Shown here one piece after another: positions 15,673 through 23,914 of a DNA stretch of 64,000 nt. The first letter of the stretch is position 1. Every line of letters starts with the position of its first letter. Made by a program: the position numbers and the translations under genes. Below the pieces are notes generated by a model. It was not told where the DNA came from. It ran no database searches and saw only the letters and a program-made list of their open reading frames with translations. The stretch is from Bin87 sp965116785 (GTDB lineage Bacteria; Chloroflexota; Dehalococcoidia; Lucifugimonadales; UBA3495), in contig OZ220731.1 in the NCBI GenBank assembly GCA_965116785.1, positions 1,550,001-1,614,000 on the forward strand. The letters are read 5' to 3'.

Positions 15673-17274
15673 ATGTTCTTCAACTCGCGCCGTTCCACAA
15701 TACACACCACCCACGGAATGGTTGCAACCAGCCAACCCCTGGCGGCCATGGCCGGCCTCCGGGTCCTGATGGACGGGGGCAACGCCGTTGACGCGGCCGT
15801 GGCGACGGCGGCCACGCTGAACGTGGTTGAACCGATGTCCACCGGAGTCGGTGGCGACGTGTTCGCGCTCATCTGGAGAGCGGCGGATAAAAAGGTAACG
15901 GCGCTCAACGGCAGCGGCCGGGCACCCGGGGCGGCGTCTATCGACGACCTGCACGCCAAAGGGCACAGCCGGATGCCGGCCTTCGGACCGCTGTCGATCT
16001 CGGTTCCGGGAACCGTGCATGGCTGGGAGGTTCTACTGGAGAGCGAGGGGACGATGAGCCTGGCCGACGCGCTGGCGCCGGCCATCGATTACGCGGAGAA
16101 CGGGTTTCCCGTGAGCGACATCATTGGGTTCCAATGGCGGCAGCAGGAGGACAAGTTGGCCGTGCTGCCGTCGGGCCAGGAGATGCTGGTGAACGGGCGC
16201 GCCCCACGCGAGGGCGAGGTCATGCGTCTGCCCACGCTGGCGCGAACCTTGCGCACGGTGGCCGAGGGCGGGAGCGAAGCCTTTTACACCGGGCCGATAG
16301 CCTCTGCCATGGCGCAGTTCGTGCAGGAGCAGGGCGGATGGCTGGCGGAAAGCGACCTGGAGTCGCACCGCTCGGACTGGGACGAGCCCATCAAGACGGA
16401 CTACCGCGGGATCACCTGCTGGGAATGCCCACCCAACGGCCAGGGGATCATCGCGCTCGAGGCGTTGAACATCGTGGAAGGATTCGACATAGCCGCGATG
16501 GGCCCGCAGAGCGCCGAGCGTTACCACCACCTGATCGAAGCAACCCGGCTGGGTTTCGCCGATGCGTTCGAATATCTGGCCGATCCGCGATGCGCTGACG
16601 TGCCCACGGAGATGTGGACATCCAAGGAGTACGCACGGGGCCGGCGAGGTCTGATCAACCCGGAGCGCGCGATGGAATCGGCGCCCTATGGGAAAATGGT
16701 GCCGGGAAGCGATACGGTGTACATCAGCGTGGTCGACGGCGCGGGTAACGCCTGCTCGCTGATCAACAGCGTTTTCGCCAATTTCGGCTCAGGCCTGGTG
16801 GTGCCCGGTACGGGGATCGTCATGCACAACCGGGCTTCGCTGTTCAACGTGCGGCCGGGCCATCCCAACTCGCTGGAAGGAGGGAAGCGGCCGTTCCACA
16901 CCATCATCCCCGCGATGGCAACACGGGATGACGAACTCTGGTTGAGCTACGGCGTCATGGGCGGATTCATGCAGCCGCAGGGCCACCTGCAGGTGATTTC
17001 CAACATGGTGGATTTCGGCATGGACGCCCAGGGAGCCCTGGACGCCCTGCGGTTCCAGGTGGTTGGCGACTCCGTGTGGCTCGAAGGCGACGTGGACGAC
17101 GCGGTGGTGGCCGGGCTCCACGAGCGGGGCCACCGGGTTAACGTGATGCATGGCCCACAGCGCGGCGGAGCCGGCGGTATGGGCGGCGGTCAAGCTATCA
17201 GCCGGGACCCCGAGTCCGGCGTGCTGAGCGGCGGCAGCGAACCCCGAAAGGATGGCGCAGCCGTCGGCTGGTAA
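15673..17274 (+). CDS. Gamma-glutamyltransferase family protein
   Basis: A 533-residue Ntn hydrolase with GGT features: GMVATSQPLAA near the start, GGNAVDAAVA at 35-44, GVGGDVFALIW, and the self-cleavage site at SDTVYISVVDGAGNA where Thr348 would become the N-terminal nucleophile of the small subunit. No signal peptide is evident, so it is likely cytoplasmic, unlike periplasmic GGT. The family acts on gamma-glutamyl compounds or acylated substrates. The ATG is preceded by GGAGC. It stands alone, convergent with the next small gene. Confidence 0.88.
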   Translation: MFFNSRRSTIHTTHGMVATSQPLAAMAGLRVLMDGGNAVDAAVATAATLNVVEPMSTGVGGDVFALIWRAADKKVTALNGSGRAPGAASIDDLHAKGHSRMPAFGPLSISVPGTVHGWEVLLESEGTMSLADALAPAIDYAENGFPVSDIIGFQWRQQEDKLAVLPSGQEMLVNGRAPREGEVMRLPTLARTLRTVAEGGSEAFYTGPIASAMAQFVQEQGGWLAESDLESHRSDWDEPIKTDYRGITCWECPPNGQGIIALEALNIVEGFDIAAMGPQSAERYHHLIEATRLGFADAFEYLADPRCADVPTEMWTSKEYARGRRGLINPERAMESAPYGKMVPGSDTVYISVVDGAGNACSLINSVFANFGSGLVVPGTGIVMHNRASLFNVRPGHPNSLEGGKRPFHTIIPAMATRDDELWLSYGVMGGFMQPQGHLQVISNMVDFGMDAQGALDALRFQVVGDSVWLEGDVDDAVVAGLHERGHRVNVMHGPQRGGAGGMGGGQAISRDPESGVLSGGSEPRKDGAAVGW

Positions 17275-17658
17275 CTACTGGGACAGCCAGCGGCGGAACC
17301 GCTGCCAGGCTCCCTGAGGCTCGGGTTCGATGGGTCGGCCACGCCAGTATTGCTGGCGCTGGCTGCCCATGCGGCGGATGAACATCCACGCCACGGCGGC
17401 AGCCATCAGCACGAGGCCGGCCAGGGAAAGCCACATCAACCTGGCCACAAACAGTCCGACAAGGGCCAGGACTCCGCCGGCAATTGCGAGCTTGGTGGGG
17501 GAGATCAACGGTTTCGACTGGCGCGGCCGGGGCGCGAAGGGGGATGGCTGGTCGTCCAGCGGCGGAGGAGCGTCGGCTGGCGCGGTTGTCGGCTCCGGGG
17601 CGTCGGAATCCAGTTCGTTGAGCAACTGCTCAATCTCCTCTTCGTAACGGTCTTTCAT
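17275..17658 (-). CDS. Small membrane protein with two TM segments
   Basis: A 127-residue protein of unknown family. Residues 1-50 are acidic and Pro-rich (EEEIEQLLNELDSD, then a Pro/Ala linker). Two hydrophobic segments follow, about 55-73 and 76-94, forming a hairpin, then a basic tail (RRMGSQRQQYWRGR). Both ends should face the cytoplasm. A purine-rich AGGGG lies upstream of the ATG. Its stop codon directly adjoins the stop of the convergent GGT gene. No function is inferred. Confidence 0.65.
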   Translation of the reverse strand: MKDRYEEEIEQLLNELDSDAPEPTTAPADAPPPLDDQPSPFAPRPRQSKPLISPTKLAIAGGVLALVGLFVARLMWLSLAGLVLMAAAVAWMFIRRMGSQRQQYWRGRPIEPEPQGAWQRFRRWLSQ

Positions 17659-17865
17659 CTTCGCACCTACCCCTGACTGCAGCGGAACCGGACGTCTGGT
17701 TCGGATTATAGCGGCTACCGGGCGCGGGCGTAAGCGAGCAAGCGTCGCGTCGCCGGTGTGCTTCGCGCAGTGAGCGGGTGGCCGGCGCCAAGGGCGCGTG
17801 GCGGGATATGCTAGGATATCGGCGGCAACGGCAGGGCGGAACTGCCGTCAAAGGAGACATGCATC

Positions 17866-18591
17866 ATGGCGAATACCCCGTTGGGGCTGGATATCAGAGC
17901 CTGCATTTTCGACGTTTTCGGCACGGTGGTCGACTGGCGATCCAGCATCACCGAGCAGTGCGCAAACATGGGTCGGATCAAGGGGATCGAAAGGGACTGG
18001 GGCGCGTTCGCGGACGCGTGGCGCGGCAAGTACGGCCCTTACATGAACAAGGTCCGCACCGGCGAATTGCCCTGGACCAACCTGGACGCACTGCATCGGA
18101 TGTCCCTGGACGAGGTGCTGGACGAGTACGAGATCAGCGGGTTGAATGACGATGAAAAGATGGAAGTGACCCACTTCTGGCACAACCTCCGTCCGTGGTC
18201 CGACAGCGTGCCCGGACTTTACCGGCTGAAGAACAGGTTCGTCATCGCGCCGATGTCCAACGGCAATATCGCCCTGATGACCAACATGGCCAAGAACGGC
18301 GGGATGCCCTGGGACTGCATTCTGGGCGCCGAGGTAGCGCAGCACTACAAGCCGGACCCGGAAAGCTATGGAACGGCAGTCAAGCTGCTGGGCCTGAAAC
18401 CCGAGCAGGTGATGATGGTGGCGGCGCACCAGGGCGATCTCCTGGCGTCGGCCAAGGTGGGCCTGCGCACGGGGTTCGTGCCGCGCCCGCGCGAGCACGG
18501 GCCGGACCGCACGCCCGACCCGACACCGGATCCGTCGTTCAACGTGGTTGCGGACAGTTTCGTGGACCTGGCGGCCAAGCTCGGAGCCTAG
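17866..18591 (+). CDS. HAD-superfamily hydrolase, haloacid dehalogenase type II
   Basis: A 241-residue HAD protein. Asp16 in IFDVFGTVVDWRSS is the nucleophile, and the DVFGTVVDWR form, rather than DxD, marks the 2-haloacid dehalogenase branch. Motif II is PMSNGN, the Lys is in HYKPDPESY, and the last motif is MMVAAHQGDLLAS. Such enzymes hydrolyse L-2-haloacids, though many members have other or unknown substrates. AAAGGAG lies upstream of ATG. It ends just before a dispersed palindrome. Confidence 0.88.
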   Translation: MANTPLGLDIRACIFDVFGTVVDWRSSITEQCANMGRIKGIERDWGAFADAWRGKYGPYMNKVRTGELPWTNLDALHRMSLDEVLDEYEISGLNDDEKMEVTHFWHNLRPWSDSVPGLYRLKNRFVIAPMSNGNIALMTNMAKNGGMPWDCILGAEVAQHYKPDPESYGTAVKLLGLKPEQVMMVAAHQGDLLASAKVGLRTGFVPRPREHGPDRTPDPTPDPSFNVVADSFVDLAAKLGA

Positions 18592-18622
18592 ATCGCTACC
18601 GGCCCACAATCACGACCAGGCG

Positions 18623-18644
18623 GGGGCGAATGAACATTCGCCCC
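18623..18644. repeat. Dispersed palindrome, copy 1
   Basis: GGGGCGAATG (18623-18632), AA, CATTCGCCCC (18635-18644), sitting between two convergent genes and touching the stop codon of the downstream one. Near-identical copies are at 30414 and 44530. Confidence 0.8.
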
Positions 18645-19774
18645 TATTCAGATAAAGGTTCGAGCCCGCACACCTCGGCCACCAACTCGTAGGAACGCCG
18701 GCGGTCGGCGTAGTGGTAGCAGATGGTTACGACGCTGAGGTCCGGCGTCTGGTAATCCTCGGCAACCTGTTCCAGCCCGGCTTTGACCTGCTCGGGATCG
18801 CCATCCACGCAATTGCGGCTGTACTGCTGGATGAACTGCCACTCGTTGGCGAGGTATTTGTAATTGGCGGCGACATCCGGATCCGGAACGCCCTTGGCCC
18901 GCCCGGTAACGGACCGCAGCCGACCAAGGTTCCGGCTGGAGGCGATGCGGCGAGCCTCTTCCTCGGTGTCGGCGCACAGCACCTGGACGCCGACGTTTAC
19001 CCGGGGTTCCGAAAGGTATTCGGAGGCCTCAAAGTTCTGGCGGTAGGATTCGACGATCTGCGGGCCATCGGTGGCGCCCATCCCGAAGAAGTGCGCATAG
19101 GCGAAAGGCAGGCCCATCTTGGCGGCCATAAACGCGGACTCGTAGCGCGAGCCGAGGAGCCAGACCTGGGGAACGGTTTCCGACTCCTCCGGCGCCGCAA
19201 TGACCTCGTTGAAAGGATGATCATCGGGCTGGGTGTCGTTCAGATAATTGATTACATCGCGGACCTGCTGGGGGAAATGACGGATGTCCTTGGGCATGCT
19301 GGGGTAGGCCAGAGCAGCCGCCGTGATCTGGTCGCTGCCCGGAGCACGGCCGATGCCAAGGTCGATCCGGTCAGGGTAGAGGGAGTCGAGGATGCGGAAA
19401 GTCTCGGCAACCTTGAGCGCGCTGTAGTGGGGCAGCATCACGCCACCCGAGCCGACGCGGATGCTCCTGGTGTGGGCTGCAATCTGGCCCACCATCACCT
19501 CTGGAGCCGTTCCCGCGAAGTTGGGCAGGTTGTGGTGCTCGGCCACCCAGTAACGCTGGTAACCCATCTGCTCCGTGGCGACGGCAAGCTGAATCGTTTC
19601 TCGGAGCGCGACGCCGGCGTTGCTACCCTCACGCATCGGTGATTGGTCAACCACGCTCAGTTGCAGTTTTTGGCTCAAGTGGTCCCCCAGACTGAAAGTG
19701 TTTCGGATGATGTTGACGCGCGGGGTATCGGGCGCCGGCATGGTTTGTATCTCGAAATTTTCTGTTGCCGCCAA
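18644..19774 (-). CDS. LLM-class flavin-dependent oxidoreductase (MsnO8-type)
   Basis: A 376-residue luciferase-like monooxygenase. The core begins at LQLSVVDQSPMREGS, followed by YWVAEHHNLPNFAGTAPEV, RVGSGGVMLPHYSALKVAE and RIDLGIGRAPGSDQ, all typical of the single-chain alkanal-monooxygenase-like group. About 35 residues precede the core; a later start is possible. Substrate unknown. It is divergent from the pst operon with overlapping promoters in the gap between them. Confidence 0.88.
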   Translation of the reverse strand: MAATENFEIQTMPAPDTPRVNIIRNTFSLGDHLSQKLQLSVVDQSPMREGSNAGVALRETIQLAVATEQMGYQRYWVAEHHNLPNFAGTAPEVMVGQIAAHTRSIRVGSGGVMLPHYSALKVAETFRILDSLYPDRIDLGIGRAPGSDQITAAALAYPSMPKDIRHFPQQVRDVINYLNDTQPDDHPFNEVIAAPEESETVPQVWLLGSRYESAFMAAKMGLPFAYAHFFGMGATDGPQIVESYRQNFEASEYLSEPRVNVGVQVLCADTEEEARRIASSRNLGRLRSVTGRAKGVPDPDVAANYKYLANEWQFIQQYSRNCVDGDPEQVKAGLEQVAEDYQTPDLSVVTICYHYADRRRSYELVAEVCGLEPLSE

Positions 19775-19793
19775 AGGCCTGCCGTCATATTAT
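19765..19793 (+). promoter_or_regulatory. Putative pst operon promoter; overlapping divergent -10
   Basis: TTGCCG (19765-19770), 17 bases and TATTAT (19788-19793) read toward pstC. The same AT-rich patch gives TATAAT on the minus strand (19794-19789) for the LLM gene, whose start would lie very near its ATG. Only one of the two can be occupied at a time. No PstS gene is present upstream. Confidence 0.45.
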
Positions 19794-19884
19794 AAATATG
19801 TTCAACGGAAAAAGTAGCGGGCAATAATTCGGGGCGACCGGACCAGATACCGGGCTGGGTTGCCGATCTGACAGGCGGACCGCT

Positions 19885-21216
19885 TTGCTTTTAGACAAGA
19901 TAATTGGTTTCAAACCGGCAGTTGGAGATGCTCCGACAGCCGGGCAGCCGCTTACAGGCAGCGGCAGCAAGTACCTACTTGAACGCATCGTCAAGTGGGT
20001 ACTTTTTCTTTTGGCCTCAGTTTCGGTGCTGACCACCGTGGGCATCGTCTCGGTGTTGCTATTCGAGGGAGTGAGATTTTTCACGTCGGACTTCTACGAG
20101 CAGCGGCCGACGGAGCGAGTGGTGACGAGCGAGGCTGGGGGATTGGACGGCACGGCTCCGAGCACGCTGTCCCCGGGGATAATTCCAAGGGTGGAGGTAC
20201 GCGCCACCACAGAGTCGTTAATTTACGTGGACTGGGACCGGCCCACGGCGGGGCAGGAGCCGACCGGGTACGAGGTATCCGTGCTCCCCAGCCTTAACGC
20301 TGACCTTTCAGACTGCACCAACCTGACGGCCGACAGAACATCGTGCGTGATTGCCAACGCCGCGCCGGGTCGCTCCCACAAGGTCACGGTCGCGGCGCTC
20401 GCTGGGTCCGGCAAGGGAGTGGGCCTGCAGACCGACCCCTTCAGCGTGCCGGAGGAAGTGAAGTGGCACCGTTTCCTTACCGACACAAAATGGCGGACCC
20501 TGCTGGTTCCGCGGTCCTACGGCATCTGGCCGCTGCTCGTGGGAACCACGATGATCGCCGTGCTGGCGATGGTTGTCGCGGTGCCGCTGGGCCTGATGAG
20601 CGCGATCTTCCTGAGCGAATACGCGCACCCGCGATTACGAGCGATTACGAAGCCAATCCTGGAGGTGTTGGCGGGTATTCCCACGGTCGTGTACGGGTTC
20701 TTCGCGCTGTTCTTCATCACCCCGATACTGCGGTCGATCAGCGACGACGTGGGCATCTTCAACGCGTTGTCGGCTGCCATCGTGATGGGCGTGATGATCA
20801 TACCGATGGTCTCCAGCCTGAGTGAGGATGCAATGCGGGCGGTGCCGAACGCGCTGCGGGAGGGCGCCTACGCGCTGGGTGCGACGAAGGTTGAAGTTGC
20901 CACGAAGGTGGTGTTGCCAGCTGCCCTGTCTGGTATCGTGGCCGCGTTCATCCTGGCGATGTCCCGGGCGATCGGCGAGACGATGATCGTTTTTATCGCT
21001 GCCGGCCAAAATGAGAAGCTGACCTTCAACCCACTGGAGCCGGTTAACACCATGACGGGGTTCATGGCAACCACCAACTTCAGCGACAACGCGATTCCCG
21101 GAACGGCCCAGTTCCAGTCGCTGTTCGCCGTTGGTATCACGCTGTTCATCATCACGCTGCTGATGAACTTGTTAAGCCAGTTCGTGGTGTCCAAGTTCCG
21201 CGAGGTGTACGAATAA
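19885..21216 (+). CDS. pstC: Phosphate ABC transporter permease PstC with an inserted FnIII-like domain
   Basis: A 443-residue inner-membrane permease starting at TTG with AGGCGG upstream. TM1 is about 37-62 and the conserved permease core begins at about 215 (IWPLLVGTTMIAVLAM), with EVLAGIPTVVYGFFALFF and the coupling segment ALREGAYALGATKVEV. The external loop between TM1 and TM2 is about 150 residues instead of a few tens. Residues about 99-187 read like a fibronectin type III domain: VEVRATTESLIYVDWDRPTA, GYEVSVLP and APGRSHKVTVAALAGSG. Cys144 and Cys154 could form a disulfide outside the cell. The insert may contact the phosphate-binding protein or the envelope. Confidence 0.93.
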   Translation: MLLDKIIGFKPAVGDAPTAGQPLTGSGSKYLLERIVKWVLFLLASVSVLTTVGIVSVLLFEGVRFFTSDFYEQRPTERVVTSEAGGLDGTAPSTLSPGIIPRVEVRATTESLIYVDWDRPTAGQEPTGYEVSVLPSLNADLSDCTNLTADRTSCVIANAAPGRSHKVTVAALAGSGKGVGLQTDPFSVPEEVKWHRFLTDTKWRTLLVPRSYGIWPLLVGTTMIAVLAMVVAVPLGLMSAIFLSEYAHPRLRAITKPILEVLAGIPTVVYGFFALFFITPILRSISDDVGIFNALSAAIVMGVMIIPMVSSLSEDAMRAVPNALREGAYALGATKVEVATKVVLPAALSGIVAAFILAMSRAIGETMIVFIAAGQNEKLTFNPLEPVNTMTGFMATTNFSDNAIPGTAQFQSLFAVGITLFIITLLMNLLSQFVVSKFREVYE

Positions 21217-22136
21217 TGGCAACCGGAACCGAAGGCGCCTACCAACAGCGGCTTGCCGCCCGCAAGCGCAACGCGTCGATATTCTACGGCGTGTGCGTGG
21301 CGGCGGTGATCGTCGCGCTGCTGATGCTGGTGGCATTGCTGTACAGCGTGATATCGGAGGCCATCGCCTGGTTGAACCTGGACGGCACTTCGGTCAAAAC
21401 GCTGCTGACAGACATTCCGTCCAGCAAAGCGGTTAGCTCCGGGTTGTTCCCGGCGATTGTAGGCACCCTGTGGGTGATGGGGATATGCATCTTCGTCTCG
21501 TTCACCGTCGGCGTGTCGTCGGCCATCTACCTGGAAGAGTACTCGGGCCGAAGCCGTATTGCGGGGATGATCCAGACCAACATACAGAACCTGGCAGCGG
21601 TGCCCTCGATCGTGTACGGCATCCTGGGACTGTCAATTTTTGTGGCGTTCTTCGTGGTGGTAGCCCCGGGCTCGGACGGCAAGAACGTGTCGGCGGCGGG
21701 CCTGACGCTGGCGCTGCTGATCATGCCGGTGGTGATCGTGTCGTCACAAGAGGCGATCCGGGCGGTCCCGTCCTCGATACGGGAGGGCGGGTTTGCGCTG
21801 GGTGGGACCAAGGCGCAGGTTATCTGGCGTCTCGTGCTTCCGCAGGCGATGCCAGGCATCCTTACTGGCATCATCCTGGCGGTCAGCCGGGCAATGGGAG
21901 AAGCGGCGCCGCTGGTCATCATGGGCGCGCTGTCATTCGTACCCTTCGCGCCCGCTTCGCCGTTGGACCGATTTACGGTACTGCCAATACAGATCTTTGT
22001 GTGGATATCCAAACCACAGGAAGAGTTCCACCACCTGGCGGCTGCAGGCATCGTCGTACTGCTGATCATGCTGCTGGGCATGAACGCTTTCGCAATCCTC
22101 CTGCGGAACCGACTGCAGAAGAATCTACGGGGGTAA
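21216..22136 (+). CDS. pstA: Phosphate ABC transporter permease PstA
   Basis: A 306-residue partner permease. Six membrane segments are visible; the core has NLAAVPSIVYGILGL and the EAA-like loop IREGGFALGGTKAQVIWRLV. Start and pstC stop share one base. The first external loop (about 50-75) is of ordinary length, so the PstC insert is not mirrored here. Confidence 0.95.
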   Translation: MATGTEGAYQQRLAARKRNASIFYGVCVAAVIVALLMLVALLYSVISEAIAWLNLDGTSVKTLLTDIPSSKAVSSGLFPAIVGTLWVMGICIFVSFTVGVSSAIYLEEYSGRSRIAGMIQTNIQNLAAVPSIVYGILGLSIFVAFFVVVAPGSDGKNVSAAGLTLALLIMPVVIVSSQEAIRAVPSSIREGGFALGGTKAQVIWRLVLPQAMPGILTGIILAVSRAMGEAAPLVIMGALSFVPFAPASPLDRFTVLPIQIFVWISKPQEEFHHLAAAGIVVLLIMLLGMNAFAILLRNRLQKNLRG

Positions 22137-22142
22137 ACCAGC

Positions 22143-22928
22143 ATGGCAGCAACCTCAGCGGCGACCCGTCCCGCCATCCGCGCCATGGATGTTGGGGTCT
22201 ATTACGGCTCCAACAAGGTAATCGAAGGCGTGAGCATGGACATGCCGGAGCATGAGATCACCGCGATAATCGGGCCCAGCGGGGCCGGCAAGAGCACGTT
22301 GCTGCGGTGCATCAACCGCATGAACGACCTCATCGAGATCTTCCGGATGGAAGGCGAAATGTGGTTTGGCGATTTCAACCTTTACGCACCGGGCTCGGAC
22401 CCGACGCAGATCCGGTACCGGATCGGCATGGTTTTCCAAAGGCCCAATCCTTTCCCGAAATCGATTTACGACAACATCGCCTTCGGCCCGCGCATCAACG
22501 GGTTCAAAGGCGACATGGACGACGTGGTGGAACAGTCATTGATGGCCGCGGCGCTGTGGGATGAAGTCAAGGACCGGCTCAAGGAGTCGGCTCTATCTCT
22601 TTCCGGCGGGCAGCAGCAACGGTTGTGCATCGCCCGAGCGCTGGCGGTGGAGCCCAGCGTGATCCTGATGGACGAGCCCTGTTCGTCCCTGGACCCGATC
22701 GCGACGCTCGCGATTGAGGAGTTGATGCAAGAGCTCAAAAAGACCTACAGCATCGTCATTGTGACGCACAACATGCAGCAGGCGGGACGGGTGTCCGACA
22801 AGACGGCCTTCCTGATGCCCGACGAGAAACGGGTGGCGCACCTGATCGAATTCGGGGACACCCGAACACTGTTCACCAATCCCACCGACGAGCGCACAGA
22901 GGCATATATCACCGGCCGGTTTGGCTAG
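22143..22928 (+). CDS. pstB: Phosphate ABC transporter ATPase PstB
   Basis: A 261-residue ATPase with Walker A GPSGAGKST at 44-52, signature LSGGQQQR, Walker B VILMDEPCSSLDP and the switch His in IVTHNMQQAGR. It drives import through PstC-PstA and lies 6 bases after pstA. Confidence 0.97.
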   Translation: MAATSAATRPAIRAMDVGVYYGSNKVIEGVSMDMPEHEITAIIGPSGAGKSTLLRCINRMNDLIEIFRMEGEMWFGDFNLYAPGSDPTQIRYRIGMVFQRPNPFPKSIYDNIAFGPRINGFKGDMDDVVEQSLMAAALWDEVKDRLKESALSLSGGQQQRLCIARALAVEPSVILMDEPCSSLDPIATLAIEELMQELKKTYSIVIVTHNMQQAGRVSDKTAFLMPDEKRVAHLIEFGDTRTLFTNPTDERTEAYITGRFG

Positions 22929-22978
22929 CATACGGGCGGCTATCAGGGGGTCTGTGGGTCGCCCAAAAGGGGTGTCGA

Positions 22979-23659
22979 ATGCTGAGATCAGATTACGAAC
23001 GCGATCTGTCGAGCCTGCAAGCGGACCTGACGGAAATGGCCACGCACGTCGAGCAGGCGACCCTAGGCGCACTCAACGCGCTGGAGAATCAAGACCTCGC
23101 ACTGGCGCAGCAGATCATCGACGAAGACGACCACCTGGATCACCTGCAAGACGCCCTTGAAAACAAGTGCGTCACGATGATGGCGACGCAGCAACCGATG
23201 GCGAGGGACCTGCGGGCGTTAATGTCAGCAGTGCACATCGCCGTGGAACTGGAGCGCATGGGCGATTACGCGGAAGGGATCGCGAAGATCTGCCTCCGTA
23301 TCGGTGACCAACCGCTGCTCAAGCCGTTGATCGACATCCCTCGTATGGCCGAACTGGCGTTGACCATGCTGAGGGAGAGCCTCCAAGCATACTCCAACCG
23401 CGACGAATGGCAGGCGCGGAAAGTGTGCCGGGACGACGACGCGGTTGACGATCTCTACAACCAGGTTTACCGGGAGCTGCTGACGTACATGCTGCAGGAC
23501 CCACGCAACATCGAGCGGGCCACCTACCTGCTATGGGTAGCGCACGATCTGGAGCGGATTGCCGACCGAGCGACAAACATAGCCGAGCGGGCCATGTGGC
23601 TGGTATCCGGGCATACGGTGGGTACCGGAAGCGTAAAATCCGACCGGTCGCTGCGCTGA
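22979..23659 (+). CDS. phoU: Phosphate signalling regulator PhoU
   Basis: A 226-residue all-helical protein with two PhoU repeats: VEQATLGALNAL, MARDLRALMSAVHIAVELERMGDYAEGIAK and DLERIADRATNIAERAMW. The ERMGD and ERIAD helices carry the metal-binding acidic residues. PhoU links Pst transport to phosphate-responsive signalling. It closes the operon 50 bases after pstB; no PhoR/PhoB pair is in the window. Confidence 0.95.
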   Translation: MLRSDYERDLSSLQADLTEMATHVEQATLGALNALENQDLALAQQIIDEDDHLDHLQDALENKCVTMMATQQPMARDLRALMSAVHIAVELERMGDYAEGIAKICLRIGDQPLLKPLIDIPRMAELALTMLRESLQAYSNRDEWQARKVCRDDDAVDDLYNQVYRELLTYMLQDPRNIERATYLLWVAHDLERIADRATNIAERAMWLVSGHTVGTGSVKSDRSLR

Positions 23660-23713
23660 TCCTCACGCATCCGCATCGGCGAAAATCATTCGAATCTCGA
23701 TGCCAAACCGTCG

Positions 23714-23742
23714 TTGACAATTCCCGACCCCGACAGTATAGT
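23714..23742 (+). promoter_or_regulatory. Strong promoter of the sulfite/nitrite reductase operon
   Basis: TTGACA (23714-23719, perfect), a 17-base spacer and TATAGT (23737-23742, 5 of 6). The start is expected at 23749-23751, that is at or next to the ATG of the Cys-rich leader ORF, so the leader message would be leaderless. Confidence 0.85.
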
Positions 23743-23750
23743 TTTCGCAA

Positions 23751-23819
23751 ATGCAAAGTAATTGCAAAAGGAATTGCATCTGCACATGTACCTGTCCCCC
23801 GACAGCGGGGGCAGGATAG
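23751..23819 (+). CDS. Cysteine-rich leader peptide (22 residues)
   Basis: ATG at 23751, TAG at 23817-23819. The peptide begins MQSNCKRNCICTCTC, with Cys at positions 5, 9, 11, 13 and 15, and ends PPTAGAG. Five Cys codons in 15 is extreme for any random ORF in this GC-rich genome. The last two Cys codons lie next to or within the 5' arm of the first RNA hairpin. No ribosome site precedes it, but the predicted start of transcription falls on the ATG. I infer that its translation senses charged Cys-tRNA. Leaderless polycysteine upstream ORFs ahead of sulfur genes are known from mycobacteria. Confidence 0.8.
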   Translation: MQSNCKRNCICTCTCPPTAGAG

Positions 23820-23888
23820 ACCTGACTGAAAGCTTCGGGTTCGCGCCTGCGCCCACCGGATTTGCCGTACGGCAACGGTGGGTTTTTT
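23791..23888 (+). promoter_or_regulatory. Transcription attenuator: alternative hairpins and intrinsic terminator
   Basis: Four segments fit the classical attenuator plan. Segment 1, CCTGTCCCCC (23791-23800), pairs with segment 2, GGGGGCAGG (23807-23815). Segment 2 can instead pair with segment 3, CCTGCGCCC (23846-23854), with 8 of 9 pairs. Segment 3 also supplies the left arm of the terminator: CCCACCG (23852-23858) pairs with CGGTGGG (23876-23882), stacked on an inner stem TTGCC/GGCAA, followed by six T at 23883-23888. The 2:3 pairing consumes CCC 23852-23854 and so excludes the terminator. A ribosome stalled on Cys codons would cover segment 1 and favour read-through. Confidence 0.8.
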
Positions 23889-23914
23889 ATTGCCAGAAAT
23901 CGGAGGAGGACACC

